From JBCBKU01 sp038521345 (GTDB taxonomy: Bacteria; Pseudomonadota; Alphaproteobacteria; Rhodobacterales; Rhodobacteraceae), in contig JBCBKU010000001.1 in the NCBI GenBank assembly GCA_038521345.1, forward strand, positions 186,001 to 250,000: 64,000 nt of DNA, read 5' to 3'. The notes beneath the pieces are model-generated. The model made no database searches. It was not told the origin of the DNA and saw only the letters and a program-made list of their open reading frames with translations. A program made the position numbers and the translations under genes. Every line of letters starts with the position of its first letter. Position 1 is the stretch's first letter. Below are positions 1-8,381 of the stretch, in pieces.

Positions 1-1106
1 CCAGCCTGTCGAAGGATCTTGCCGTCGAGTTCGAGTGCGACCAATTCTGGCGTGACGTCCTTTGCACAAAGGGCGAGGTCGCGGATCAACTGATCCTCGG
101 CAATGGGGCTCGGGCCCAGCCGATCCAGGATGCGGCTATGCAACGCGGTCGTGTCGACAGGGACTGCCGCAACAGTCGGGGGTTCTGGCTCAACCTCTTG
201 GGATTCTGTGCGCGCCAATCCCAAATGGTCGATAACGTCCTTGGCCGAGCGCACAAGAACCGCACCGTCTCGGATCAGCATGTTGCAACCTGAAGCCCGG
301 GCGTCAAAGGGATGACCCGGGACAGCGAGCACGTCGCGCCCCTGATCGAGAGCGGTTCGCGCTGTGATGAGGCTTCCCGATTTTGCGGCCGCTTCGACCA
401 CGACAACAGCGTCAGCAAGACCCGAGATAATTCGGTTGCGCTGTGGAAAGTGGCGGGCCTGAGGCGCAAGATGCATCGGGGCCTCGCTGACCCTGCAGCC
501 TTTTTCGCCGATTTCCTGGGCGAGGACCGCGTTCTCGGCAGGGTAGACCACGTCGACGCCTCCTGCCTGCACGGCGACCGTACCGGCGTCCAGCGCTGCA
601 AGATGCGCGGCCGTATCGATCCCCCGCGCTAGGCCTGAAACGACAACAAAGCCGGTCTCCCCCAGCTCACGGCACAGCCGGCGCGCCATTCGCGTCCCAA
701 GGCTTGAAGCGTTGCGCGCGCCCACCACCGCGATGCATGGGCGAGAGAGCAGTGCGGGTTCGCCGATCGTCCAAAGCAGAGGAGGCGGATCCGGCAGAGT
801 ATATAGCCGTGCAGGATAGTTCCGTCCGCCGAAGGCGAGCAGCTCCGCCCCTGCGCGCATTCCGGCCTGCAGTTCGTCCATTGCGGCGCGCCGGCTGCAC
901 GTTTCGTAGCGGTCCACCCCGGCAGCGCGCGCGATCTCCGGGAGCGCCTCCAGTGCCGCGCCTGCGGATCCATGTTCGGCCATCAGCCGGAAGAACGTGG
1001 AAATACCGACCCGCCGCGACCGCAAGAGACGAAGCCAGGACAGCTTATCTTCCTCGGTGAGGGGTGGGGTGAGGGGGGTGGGGAAGGGAGTTTCCTCCGC
1101 AGCCAT
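1..1106 (-). CDS. dprA: DNA-processing protein DprA (3' end off window)
   Basis: DprA binds incoming single-stranded DNA and loads RecA during natural transformation. Only the first 368 codons are here; the C-terminus runs off the left edge. After an N-terminal helical region comes the Rossmann-like core with SGLARGIDTAAH (about residues 157-168), GGVDVVYPAEN (182-192) and RNRIISGLAD (223-232), which are the family signatures. The visible end (about residue 330 on) fits the C-terminal winged-helix domain. The ATG at 1106 has GGAG five bases upstream. It follows tldD on the same strand after about 100 bp. The family call is firm; whether the host is competent is not shown here. Confidence 0.93.
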   Translation of the reverse strand, partial: MAAEETPFPTPLTPPLTEEDKLSWLRLLRSRRVGISTFFRLMAEHGSAGAALEALPEIARAAGVDRYETCSRRAAMDELQAGMRAGAELLAFGGRNYPARLYTLPDPPPLLWTIGEPALLSRPCIAVVGARNASSLGTRMARRLCRELGETGFVVVSGLARGIDTAAHLAALDAGTVAVQAGGVDVVYPAENAVLAQEIGEKGCRVSEAPMHLAPQARHFPQRNRIISGLADAVVVVEAAAKSGSLITARTALDQGRDVLAVPGHPFDARASGCNMLIRDGAVLVRSAKDVIDHLGLARTESQEVEPEPPTVAAVPVDTTALHSRILDRLGPSPIAEDQLIRDLALCAKDVTPELVALELDGKILRQA

Positions 1107-1205
1107 CCTGGCTCCATCTGCTTGCAGGATCCGTTCTGGCCCGAGTCGGTTAACCCGCAGTAAATGCTTGCCCACCCCGGAGCATAGTATTTGTTTTGGC
1201 CGCGG

Positions 1206-2642
1206 CTACCGCGCGCTTCCGCCCACGGTCAGTCCGCCGATTAGCAAGGTGGGTTGACCGACCCCGACGGGCACCCACTGGCCATTTTTCCCGCAAGTAC
1301 CAAGGCCCGGATCCAGCGACATGTCGTTGCCGATCGCCCGCACCTGGCCCAAGGCCGTGGGTCCGTCGCCGATCAGGGTTGCGCCCTTGACCGGCGCACC
1401 AACTTTGCCGTTCTTGACCCGATACGCCTCGGTGCATGAGAACACGAACTTTCCATTCGTAATGTCGACCTGCCCGCCGCCAAAACCGACAGCCCAGATC
1501 CCATCCTTCACGTCGGCCACGATGTCTTCAGGCGCCGTCTCACCGCCGAGCATATACGTATTTGTCATGCGCGGCATGGGTAGGTGCTGAAAACTCTCGC
1601 GCCGTCCGTTGCCGGTGGCCGGAACGCCCATCAGCCGGGCGTTCTGGCGATCCTGCATGTATCCCGTAAGGATTCCGTCCTCGATCAGCACCGTCTTGCC
1701 CGATGGCGTCCCTTCATCGTCCACGCTTATCGAGCCGCGGCGATCCGGGATCGTGCCATCGTCCAGAACTGTGACGCCCTTCGCGGCAACCTGCTTGCCC
1801 ATTAAATCAGAAAACGCTGACGTCTTCTTGCGATTGAAATCGCCCTCAAGTCCGTGACCGACCGCCTCGTGCAGCAGGATACCCGGCCATCCCGGGCCAA
1901 GCGCCACATCCATGACGCCCGCCGGGGCGGGTTCAGCCTCCAAGTTGACAAGGGCAATGCGCAGCGCTTCTTGCGCTGCTTCCGCCCACGTGTTGCGCTC
2001 CATCAGGCCTTGAAGCCCGGTGCGTCCTCCGCCCGCCGCAAAGCCGCTTTCGCGCCGACCGTCCTGTTCGACAATGATGGACACCGTCAATTGGGCCATT
2101 GGTCGGACATCCGTCACGAGATGCCCTTCTGGGCGAAGAATCGCCACTTCTTGCAGTCCTGCCGAAAGCGTGGCCGAGACTTGGACCACGCGGGGGTCGA
2201 GCCCGCGCGCATATGTGTCAATCTCGGCCAGAACGTCGATCTTCTCGGCGAACACGGCGCCAGCCAAAGGATCTGCGTCCGTATATAGCCGACGGTTCGT
2301 TGGTACCGGCGGTTCCGCCATGGTCCCGCCGCCATCCCCCACTGCAACTCGGACGGCGTCCGCCGCGCGCCGAAGCGCCTGGTCCGAAAGTTCGGTCGAA
2401 TGGGCGTAACCGGCAGTCTCGCCGCGGATAGCCCGCAATCCGAACCCTTCGGATGTGTCGTAGGACGCGGTCCGCACGCGTCCGTCATCAAAGGCAATGC
2501 GTTCGCGCCGGCTGCGCTCGGCGAACAGTTCCCCATCATCGGCCCCCGCAGTGGCCGTGCGCAAGAATCCCAAGGCATCCTCCTGGGCGATATGGGTCTC
2601 AAACGGGCGAAACGGGGCGGTCTCAGTCGGGGTGTCGGTCAC
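1206..2642 (-). CDS. tldD: Metalloprotease TldD
   Basis: TldD is the metal-dependent half of the TldD/TldE (PmbA) protease that degrades unfolded peptides and matures some ribosomal peptides. The zinc motif HEAVGHGLEGDF is plain in the middle of the protein, and the C-terminal glycine-rich segments (GFGGGQVDITNGKF, ATLIGDGPTALGQV) are typical. I chose the GTG at 2642, preceded by GGAGAGGAG, which gives 478 residues, the usual family length; a longer in-frame ATG at 2777 would add 45 atypical residues. It is divergent from coxB across about 180 bp that must hold both promoters. The partner tldE is not in the window. Confidence 0.95.
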   Translation of the reverse strand: MTDTPTETAPFRPFETHIAQEDALGFLRTATAGADDGELFAERSRRERIAFDDGRVRTASYDTSEGFGLRAIRGETAGYAHSTELSDQALRRAADAVRVAVGDGGGTMAEPPVPTNRRLYTDADPLAGAVFAEKIDVLAEIDTYARGLDPRVVQVSATLSAGLQEVAILRPEGHLVTDVRPMAQLTVSIIVEQDGRRESGFAAGGGRTGLQGLMERNTWAEAAQEALRIALVNLEAEPAPAGVMDVALGPGWPGILLHEAVGHGLEGDFNRKKTSAFSDLMGKQVAAKGVTVLDDGTIPDRRGSISVDDEGTPSGKTVLIEDGILTGYMQDRQNARLMGVPATGNGRRESFQHLPMPRMTNTYMLGGETAPEDIVADVKDGIWAVGFGGGQVDITNGKFVFSCTEAYRVKNGKVGAPVKGATLIGDGPTALGQVRAIGNDMSLDPGLGTCGKNGQWVPVGVGQPTLLIGGLTVGGSAR

Positions 2643-2821
2643 CGAAAAACTCCTCTCCGCTGGCCATGGCTCAAGCGGCTCTTTGCCGCGCTTCGACGGC
2701 TTGTTGGATCTCCGGATATATGATCTGTACCGGGCCAAATACAACGGTGAGGCGCCAGACTGGCGGGCCGGTACCACGGCTTCGGCACAACAATTGCCTC
2801 ACACCTGAGAAGGATCGAAGC

Positions 2822-3682
2822 ATGCGCCTTCATGCACTTGTCTCTGCAGCGCTTCTTGGCATCGCCGGTGGCACGGCGGCTACCGCCCAAACTCTTCCCG
2901 AAAACCTTGAGATCATTGGTGCGCCCACAGATCGTGGTCTTGGCTTTCAGGCTGCGGCGACCAGCCTTGCGCGGGAACTCCAGGCGCTTGACGCGTTCCT
3001 TTTGGTGATTATTACCGCGATTTCGGTTTTCGTACTGGCACTCCTGGCGATTGTCATCGTTCGCTACAACAGCGGGTCCAATCCAAAGCCAAAGACCTTC
3101 ACCCACAACACACCTCTCGAGGTGACGTGGACGCTGGTGCCGGTGGCGATCCTTGTCTTCATTGGGGCCTTCTCGCTTCCAGTCTTGTTCAGGCAGCAGG
3201 AAATCCCCGACGCCGACGTCACGATTAAGACTGTCGGATACCAGTGGTACTGGGGTTACGAGTATGTCGACCACGATTTCGGGTTCGACAGTTTCATGCT
3301 CGCCGAAGACGAACTTGAAGAGTTCGGTTACGGACCCGATGAGTACCGCCTTGCTACGGATACAGCGATGGTCGTGCCGACTGGCAAGACCATCGTCGTT
3401 CAAGTGACCGCGGCTGACGTGATCCATTCGTGGACTGTGCCATCGTTCGGCGTGAAGCAGGATGGGATCCCGGGCCGTCTGGCCGAGCTCTGGTTCACGG
3501 TCGACGAAGGCATGGAAGGCATCTATTTCGGCCAGTGCTCCGAACTGTGCGGCCAAGCTCACGCTTATATGCCGATCACGGTCAAGGCTGTCACGCAGGA
3601 AGAGTACGACGTCTGGCTCGACAGCGCGATCGAGGAATATGCTGGCACGCCTCGCACAATCTCCGTGGCTTCGGCGGAGTAA
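2822..3682 (+). CDS. coxB: Cytochrome c oxidase subunit II (aa3 type)
   Basis: Subunit II carries the CuA centre that accepts electrons from cytochrome c in the aa3 oxidase. The 286-residue protein starts with a cleavable signal peptide (ending near ATAQ), has two membrane helices (about residues 55-80 and 100-120) and a periplasmic cupredoxin domain. The CuA ligands are visible: His in DVIHSW and the cluster CSELCGQAHAYM. The aromatic stretch YQWYWGYEY is the electron entry path. The ATG at 2822 follows GAAGGA; the open frame extends upstream but that part overlaps tldD and lacks family similarity. It is the first gene of the operon ending at the terminator near 6280. Subunit I is not adjacent, as is common in this order. 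Confidence 0.97.
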   Translation: MRLHALVSAALLGIAGGTAATAQTLPENLEIIGAPTDRGLGFQAAATSLARELQALDAFLLVIITAISVFVLALLAIVIVRYNSGSNPKPKTFTHNTPLEVTWTLVPVAILVFIGAFSLPVLFRQQEIPDADVTIKTVGYQWYWGYEYVDHDFGFDSFMLAEDELEEFGYGPDEYRLATDTAMVVPTGKTIVVQVTAADVIHSWTVPSFGVKQDGIPGRLAELWFTVDEGMEGIYFGQCSELCGQAHAYMPITVKAVTQEEYDVWLDSAIEEYAGTPRTISVASAE

Positions 3683-3691
3683 GCGCGGACC

Positions 3692-4618
3692 ATGTCGAGT
3701 ATCGACGCGATTCCCAATGAACACGAGGCAGGGTTTGGCGACTTCTTTGCGCTTCTGAAGCCGCGTGTCATGTCGCTGGTCGTATTTACCGCTTTTGTCG
3801 GCCTTGTGGTGGCGCCCGCGCCGGTACATCCCTTTTTGGCCTTCGTTTCGATCCTGTTTATCGCCGTTGGTGCCGGTGCCTCCGGGGCCCTGAACATGTG
3901 GTGGGATGCCGACATCGATGCCGTGATGCGTCGGACGCGCGGTCGGCCCGTCCCTGTCGGCCGTGTGGCGGGCGACGATGCGCTTGCCCTCGGGCTGGTC
4001 TTATCGGGGTTTGCTGTGGTCATGCTCTGGTTGGCCACGAATGCGGTGGCGGCGGGCTTGCTGGCCTTCACAATTTTCTTCTACGCCGTAATCTACACGA
4101 TGTGGCTGAAGCGCTGGACGCCACAGAACATCGTGATTGGCGGAGCGGCGGGAGCTTTTCCCCCGATGATCGGGTGGAGTGTGGCGACAGGCGGTGTGGC
4201 GCTGGAAAGCGTTCTGATGTTCGCACTGATCTTCATGTGGACACCGCCGCATTTCTGGGCGCTCGCGCTGTTCATGCGGTCTGACTACGACGATGCCGGT
4301 GTGCCGATGCTGACTGTCACACATGGCCGCAAGGCGACGCGGGCACATGTCTTTGCATACACGGTCATTCTTGCGCCTATATCCGTTGCGCTGGCCCTTT
4401 CTTCTATCGGCGGCCCGGCGTCTCTGCTTGCCGCCATCGGCTTGAATGCCGTGTTCCTTTGGGGCGCTTGGTCGATCTGGCGCCGGAGCGAAGAGATGGC
4501 CGAACGGGATGACTACCGGGTCGAGAAGCGCTTCTTCCGCGTCTCGCTACTGTACCTTTTTCTTGCTTTTGGCGCCCTCTTGATCGACGCCGCACTACGG
4601 TCCTTGGGAGTGATCTGA
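3692..4618 (+). CDS. ctaB: Protoheme IX farnesyltransferase (heme O synthase)
   Basis: CtaB transfers a farnesyl group to protoheme to make heme O, the precursor of the heme A used by aa3 oxidase. The 308 residues are mostly membrane helices (UbiA superfamily, about eight or nine). The prenyl-diphosphate motif lies near residue 70 (NMWWDADIDAVMRRTRGRP), and a second acidic region follows MRSDYDDAGVPML. It begins 9 bp after coxB and its stop overlaps the next start (TGATG), so it is translated within the oxidase operon. Confidence 0.97.
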   Translation: MSSIDAIPNEHEAGFGDFFALLKPRVMSLVVFTAFVGLVVAPAPVHPFLAFVSILFIAVGAGASGALNMWWDADIDAVMRRTRGRPVPVGRVAGDDALALGLVLSGFAVVMLWLATNAVAAGLLAFTIFFYAVIYTMWLKRWTPQNIVIGGAAGAFPPMIGWSVATGGVALESVLMFALIFMWTPPHFWALALFMRSDYDDAGVPMLTVTHGRKATRAHVFAYTVILAPISVALALSSIGGPASLLAAIGLNAVFLWGAWSIWRRSEEMAERDDYRVEKRFFRVSLLYLFLAFGALLIDAALRSLGVI

Positions 4619-4806
4619 TGGCAATGCGCGTGACCCACGAACTGCACGATCGCCGGAAGGGCCGGAATGTCGGCCTTGCACTTGTGCTTGTCGGCTTCAT
4701 CGGGATCATCTTCGGGTTGACCGTTGTAAAGGTGCGCCAGCTGGGCGGATTTGAGGGCTTTGATCATGTCGTACGCCCGCAGATGATCGAACAGGCGGGC
4801 CAATGA
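4618..4806 (+). CDS. Small membrane protein of the cox operon (CoxF-like position)
   Basis: A 62-residue protein with a basic N-terminus (HDRRKGRN) and one hydrophobic helix (about residues 19-38, ALVLVGFIGIIFGLTVVKV). It sits between ctaB and ctaG with 4-base overlaps on both sides, so it is translationally coupled to oxidase assembly genes. Alphaproteobacterial cox operons often carry a short single-helix gene at this place, sometimes labelled CoxF. No catalytic motif is visible. A role in oxidase assembly is inferred from position only. Confidence 0.85.
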   Translation: MAMRVTHELHDRRKGRNVGLALVLVGFIGIIFGLTVVKVRQLGGFEGFDHVVRPQMIEQAGQ

Positions 4807-5384
4807 CCACTTTGACAGATCCCAAGACGCGCACTGTGATCCGCTTGGTCGGCGTGGTCATCGCGATGGGTGCACTGGCTTGGGCCTCGGTCCCGTTATA
4901 CGATTGGTTCTGCCGTGTGACAGGCTTTGGCGGTGCGACCGTCGTGGGCACCTCTGGCGAAATCGAGATCCTCGATCAGACGATCACGATCCGCTTCGAT
5001 GCGTCCAAAGAACGCGACATGCCTTGGGAGTTTGCGCCTGTCGTGCGCGAGATGGAAATCCGGATCGGCGAGACCGGTCTCGCGTTCTACGAAGCCTACA
5101 ACCCCACGGACCGTCCGGTTGCCGGAACGGCAACGTACAACGTGGCTCCGTTCTCGACCGGCGGGTTTTTTGCCAAGGTTGACTGCTTCTGCTTCGAAAT
5201 GCAGGTGCTGGCGCCAGGTGAACGCGTGCAGATGCCCGTAACATTCTACGTCGATCCGGAAATCGTCGACGATGCCGACGCCAAGTGGGCCCGCAACATC
5301 ACTCTGTCCTACACTTTCTATGAAACCGACCTGCCAGAGGATTTTGCCGTCCTTGACGCCGAGGTCGTGACTGACACCAACTAA
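4803..5384 (+). CDS. ctaG: Cytochrome c oxidase assembly protein CtaG (Cox11)
   Basis: CtaG/Cox11 delivers copper to the CuB site of subunit I on the periplasmic side. The 193-residue protein has one N-terminal membrane anchor (about residues 13-35), then an immunoglobulin-like domain with the copper-binding CFCF motif (VDCFCFEMQVL) and the conserved end MPVTFYVDPE. The start overlaps the previous stop (ATGA). Its placement before coxC in the oxidase operon agrees with its role. Confidence 0.96.
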   Translation: MTTLTDPKTRTVIRLVGVVIAMGALAWASVPLYDWFCRVTGFGGATVVGTSGEIEILDQTITIRFDASKERDMPWEFAPVVREMEIRIGETGLAFYEAYNPTDRPVAGTATYNVAPFSTGGFFAKVDCFCFEMQVLAPGERVQMPVTFYVDPEIVDDADAKWARNITLSYTFYETDLPEDFAVLDAEVVTDTN

Positions 5385-5404
5385 CCGCAGCCCGGGGAAC
5401 CACC

Positions 5405-6208
5405 ATGGCGCACGATAAGAACCACGACTACCACATTCTCACTCCGTCAATCTGGCCGTTTCTCGGCGCGGTCGGCGCCTTCGCCATGCTCTTCGGCGCG
5501 GTGCTTTGGATGCACGGGGTCACGCCATACCTGTTCCTCGCCGGTTTCGTTGCCGTGCTGTATGTCATGTTCGCGTGGTTCGCCGAGACCATCGCCGAGA
5601 ATGCGCAGGGCGACCATACACCGGTCGTCCGTATCGGCCTTCGCTATGGTTTCCTGATGTTCATTATGTCCGAAGTCATGTTCTTCGCAGCATGGTTCTG
5701 GGCGTTCTTTAAGCATACGATCTATCCGATGAACGAATACTTGGGCTCGGGTTATGTTCCGCCAGAGTTCTACCAGGTGAACGCGTTCGAACTTCCATTG
5801 ATTAATACCTTGGTGCTGCTCCTGTCGGGTTGTGCGGTGACGTGGGCGCATCACGCGCTGGTTCACAATGGAAACCGCAAGGACATCGAGTGGGGCTTGC
5901 TGATCGCCGTTCTCCTCGGAATCTTCTTCACCTTCCTTCAAGCCTACGAATACCGTTACCTGCTGGTCGAGCAGGACTGGACCTTCGGTGGTGACAAGTT
6001 CTTCTCGGCCTTCTTCATGGCTACAGGGTTCCACGGTCTTCACGTGATCATCGGAACGATCTTTCTGTTCGTTTGCTATCTACGTGTTCGCGCCGGCCAC
6101 TTTACTGCCAATAACCATGTCGGGTTTGAAGCGGCGGCGTGGTACTGGCACTTTGTCGATGTGGTCTGGCTGTTCCTCTTCTTCGCCGTCTATCTCTGGG
6201 GCATCTGA
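5405..6208 (+). CDS. coxC: Cytochrome c oxidase subunit III
   Basis: Subunit III stabilises the aa3 oxidase and shapes the D-channel proton path. The 267 residues have the seven-helix pattern of the family, with the characteristic segments HDYHILTPSIWPF near the start, SEVMFFAAWFWAFF, and FHGLHVIIGTIFL followed by the C-terminal AAWYWHFVDVVWLFLFFAVYLWG. It begins 20 bp after ctaG and is followed by a strong hairpin terminator, so it is probably the last gene of the coxB operon. Confidence 0.97.
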   Translation: MAHDKNHDYHILTPSIWPFLGAVGAFAMLFGAVLWMHGVTPYLFLAGFVAVLYVMFAWFAETIAENAQGDHTPVVRIGLRYGFLMFIMSEVMFFAAWFWAFFKHTIYPMNEYLGSGYVPPEFYQVNAFELPLINTLVLLLSGCAVTWAHHALVHNGNRKDIEWGLLIAVLLGIFFTFLQAYEYRYLLVEQDWTFGGDKFFSAFFMATGFHGLHVIIGTIFLFVCYLRVRAGHFTANNHVGFEAAAWYWHFVDVVWLFLFFAVYLWGI

Positions 6209-6256
6209 TTTAGGTATCCCTGCCGCCGGTGCCGGCGCTTGCTTCTAGAGTTCAAG

Positions 6257-6280
6257 GCGCGCGGCACCCCGCGCGCTTTT
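6257..6280 (+). terminator. Rho-independent terminator after coxC
   Basis: Perfect 8-bp arms GCGCGCGG and CCGCGCGC around a 4-base loop (CACC), followed directly by TTTT; three A/G-T pairs can lengthen the stem. It lies 49 bp after the coxC stop and 23 bp before surf1, so it should separate the oxidase operon from the genes downstream, at least in part. Confidence 0.8.
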
Positions 6281-6302
6281 CCGTTGAAGGACACTGAACG
6301 TC

Positions 6303-6977
6303 GTGCACACGCGCCTGATAGGTACCCTCATTCTCGGCATCGGTGGACTAGCCATCCTCTTGAACCTTGGGTTCTGGCAGGTTCGGCGGCTGGAATGGAA
6401 GAACGCGGTTCTCGCCGATATTGACGCTCGCATGGGTGCCCAGCCCGCTGCCGTTCCCATTCAGGCCGATCCGGAGACTGACCGTTTTCGCCCGGTCGAG
6501 GCCACGGGTCTCTTCACGCCGGACGAAATCCGCGTTCTCGTTTCGGTCAAGGGGATCGGGGCCGCTTACCGCATCGTCTCGAGGTTCGAGACCGGCGAGC
6601 GAGCGATCTTGGTCGACCGCGGCTTCGTGCCCGACGGTCAGCAGGATAATCCCCGCCCCGAGGCTCTGGCGACGATTGCCGGAAATCTGCACTGGCCGGA
6701 CGAGCGCTATTGGGACACGCCGGCAAATGATGTGGTTAACAATATCTGGTTTGCCCGCGACGTTCCGCAAATGGCGGAGGTGCTGGATGCCGAGCCGATC
6801 CTGGTCATCTTGAGCACGACATCCGAGGCGGATCCAGCCGTCACGCCACTGCCGCTCGATACTTCGGGCATCCCGAACGATCACTTCGAATATGCCGTTA
6901 CCTGGTTTTCTCTCGCCGCAGTCTGGGCGGGGATGACAGTCTTCGCGCTCTGGCGTATCAGGCGGCGCGTGGACTGA
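6303..6977 (+). CDS. SURF1 family oxidase assembly protein
   Basis: SURF1 (Shy1) proteins help insert heme A into subunit I of aa3 oxidase. The 224-residue protein has the two-helix topology of the family: an N-terminal helix ending in LGFWQVRRLEWK, the classic SURF1 signature, and a C-terminal helix (VTWFSLAAVWAGMTVFAL), with a periplasmic domain between containing ILVDRGFVP. I took the GTG at 6303, preceded by GAAGGA. It lies just after the coxC terminator and 12 bp before thrC, so it may have its own promoter or be transcribed by readthrough. Confidence 0.95.
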   Translation: MHTRLIGTLILGIGGLAILLNLGFWQVRRLEWKNAVLADIDARMGAQPAAVPIQADPETDRFRPVEATGLFTPDEIRVLVSVKGIGAAYRIVSRFETGERAILVDRGFVPDGQQDNPRPEALATIAGNLHWPDERYWDTPANDVVNNIWFARDVPQMAEVLDAEPILVILSTTSEADPAVTPLPLDTSGIPNDHFEYAVTWFSLAAVWAGMTVFALWRIRRRVD

Positions 6978-6989
6978 GGAACCTCCCGA

Positions 6990-8381
6990 ATGCGTTATAT
7001 TTCGACACGCGGCAAAGCCGAACCGCTTGGCTTCGAGGACGCGATGCTGACCGGCCTTGCGCGAGATGGTGGATTGTACGTGCCCGAAACCATACCCGAG
7101 ATGTCCACAGCGGACATCGCCGCGCTTGCCCCGCTGAGCTACGAGGAAACGGCGATCCGGGTTATGCACCCGTTTGTTGGCGACGCTTTCAGCGACAGCC
7201 AGTTCGCCGAGATCGTGTCGAAGTCCTATGCGCTTTTCGGTCATGCGGCGCGCGCGCCGCTGGTTCAGACCGGGCCCAATCAGCATCTGCTCGAGCTGTT
7301 CCACGGCCCGACGCTCGCCTTCAAAGACTTTGCCATGCAACTGATCGGGCAGTTGTTCCAGTCAACGCTGAAGCGGCGGGGAGAGACTGTCACGATTGTC
7401 GGGGCAACGTCTGGCGACACCGGTTCGGCGGCGATTGAGGCGTTCCGCGGTCTAGACGCCGTCGATGTGTTCGTAATGTATCCGCATGGCAGGGTGTCGG
7501 AGGTCCAGCGCCGCCAGATGACCACCCCGTCCGAGAGCAACGTGCACGCTTTGGCGGTCGCAGGGCACTTCGATGATTGTCAGGCTCGGCTGAAGGACAT
7601 GTTCAACCATTTCGACTTTCGGGACGAAGTGCGGCTGGCCGGCGTCAATTCGATCAACTGGGCGCGTGTCCTTGCGCAGGTTGTCTACTACTTCGCTGCC
7701 GCTGTTTCACTTGGTGCGCCGCACCGACCGGTTTCCTTCACGGTACCAACCGGAAACTTCGGCGATATCTTTGCGGGTTACATCGCGCGGCGCATGGGCC
7801 TTCCGATTGAGACCCTCGTAATCGCCACGAACCAAAACGACATCCTTCACCGGACTCTCGAAACCGGTGCTTACACAAAGGCGGCAGTCGAGCCTTCGAT
7901 CAGTCCGTCGATGGACATTCAGGTGTCGTCCAATTTCGAGCGCGCCTTGTTCGACGCCTACGACCGGGACGGCGCGGCGGTGGGACAGCTGATGTCGGAA
8001 CTGGCCGAGACCGGCAGCTTTCCAGTTAGCCAAGGCGCGCTTGAGGCTTTGCGGACGACCTTTGCCTCAGGTCGGGCCAGCGAATCCGAGACAACCGAGA
8101 CCATCCAGCGCATGTATGAGACGACCGGAGAGGTTCTCTGTCCTCACACGGCGGTCGGTGTGAAAGTTGCCGAGGAAGCCCGTGATCCCGGAGTTCCCAT
8201 GGTGACATTGGCCACGGCTCATCCCGCCAAGTTTCCGGACGCGGTCGAAGGCGCCATTGGCATACGCCCACCCCTTCCCAACCGGATGGCGGACCTTTAT
8301 GACCGATCGGAACGTATCACCGAGGTCGCCAATGACCTTGAAGCCCTCGAGAACCTAATCCGGGAGCGCCGCGCGCATTGA
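6990..8381 (+). CDS. thrC: Threonine synthase
   Basis: ThrC converts O-phosphohomoserine to threonine with pyridoxal phosphate. The 463-residue length and the N-terminal MRYISTRG match the longer bacterial/yeast class. The PLP lysine lies in GPTLAFKDFAMQ, the phosphate-binding loop in ATSGDTGSAAIEAF, and the substrate region in PTGNFGDIFAGY. It follows surf1 by 12 bp and its stop overlaps the start of the M16 peptidase, a gene order that recurs in Rhodobacterales. Confidence 0.97.
   Translation: MRYISTRGKAEPLGFEDAMLTGLARDGGLYVPETIPEMSTADIAALAPLSYEETAIRVMHPFVGDAFSDSQFAEIVSKSYALFGHAARAPLVQTGPNQHLLELFHGPTLAFKDFAMQLIGQLFQSTLKRRGETVTIVGATSGDTGSAAIEAFRGLDAVDVFVMYPHGRVSEVQRRQMTTPSESNVHALAVAGHFDDCQARLKDMFNHFDFRDEVRLAGVNSINWARVLAQVVYYFAAAVSLGAPHRPVSFTVPTGNFGDIFAGYIARRMGLPIETLVIATNQNDILHRTLETGAYTKAAVEPSISPSMDIQVSSNFERALFDAYDRDGAAVGQLMSELAETGSFPVSQGALEALRTTFASGRASESETTETIQRMYETTGEVLCPHTAVGVKVAEEARDPGVPMVTLATAHPAKFPDAVEGAIGIRPPLPNRMADLYDRSERITEVANDLEALENLIRERRAH

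Noticed and set aside
2453..2821. In-frame upstream extension of coxB
   Set aside because: It overlaps tldD on the other strand. The signal peptide of CoxB starts at 2822 and has its own ribosome site.
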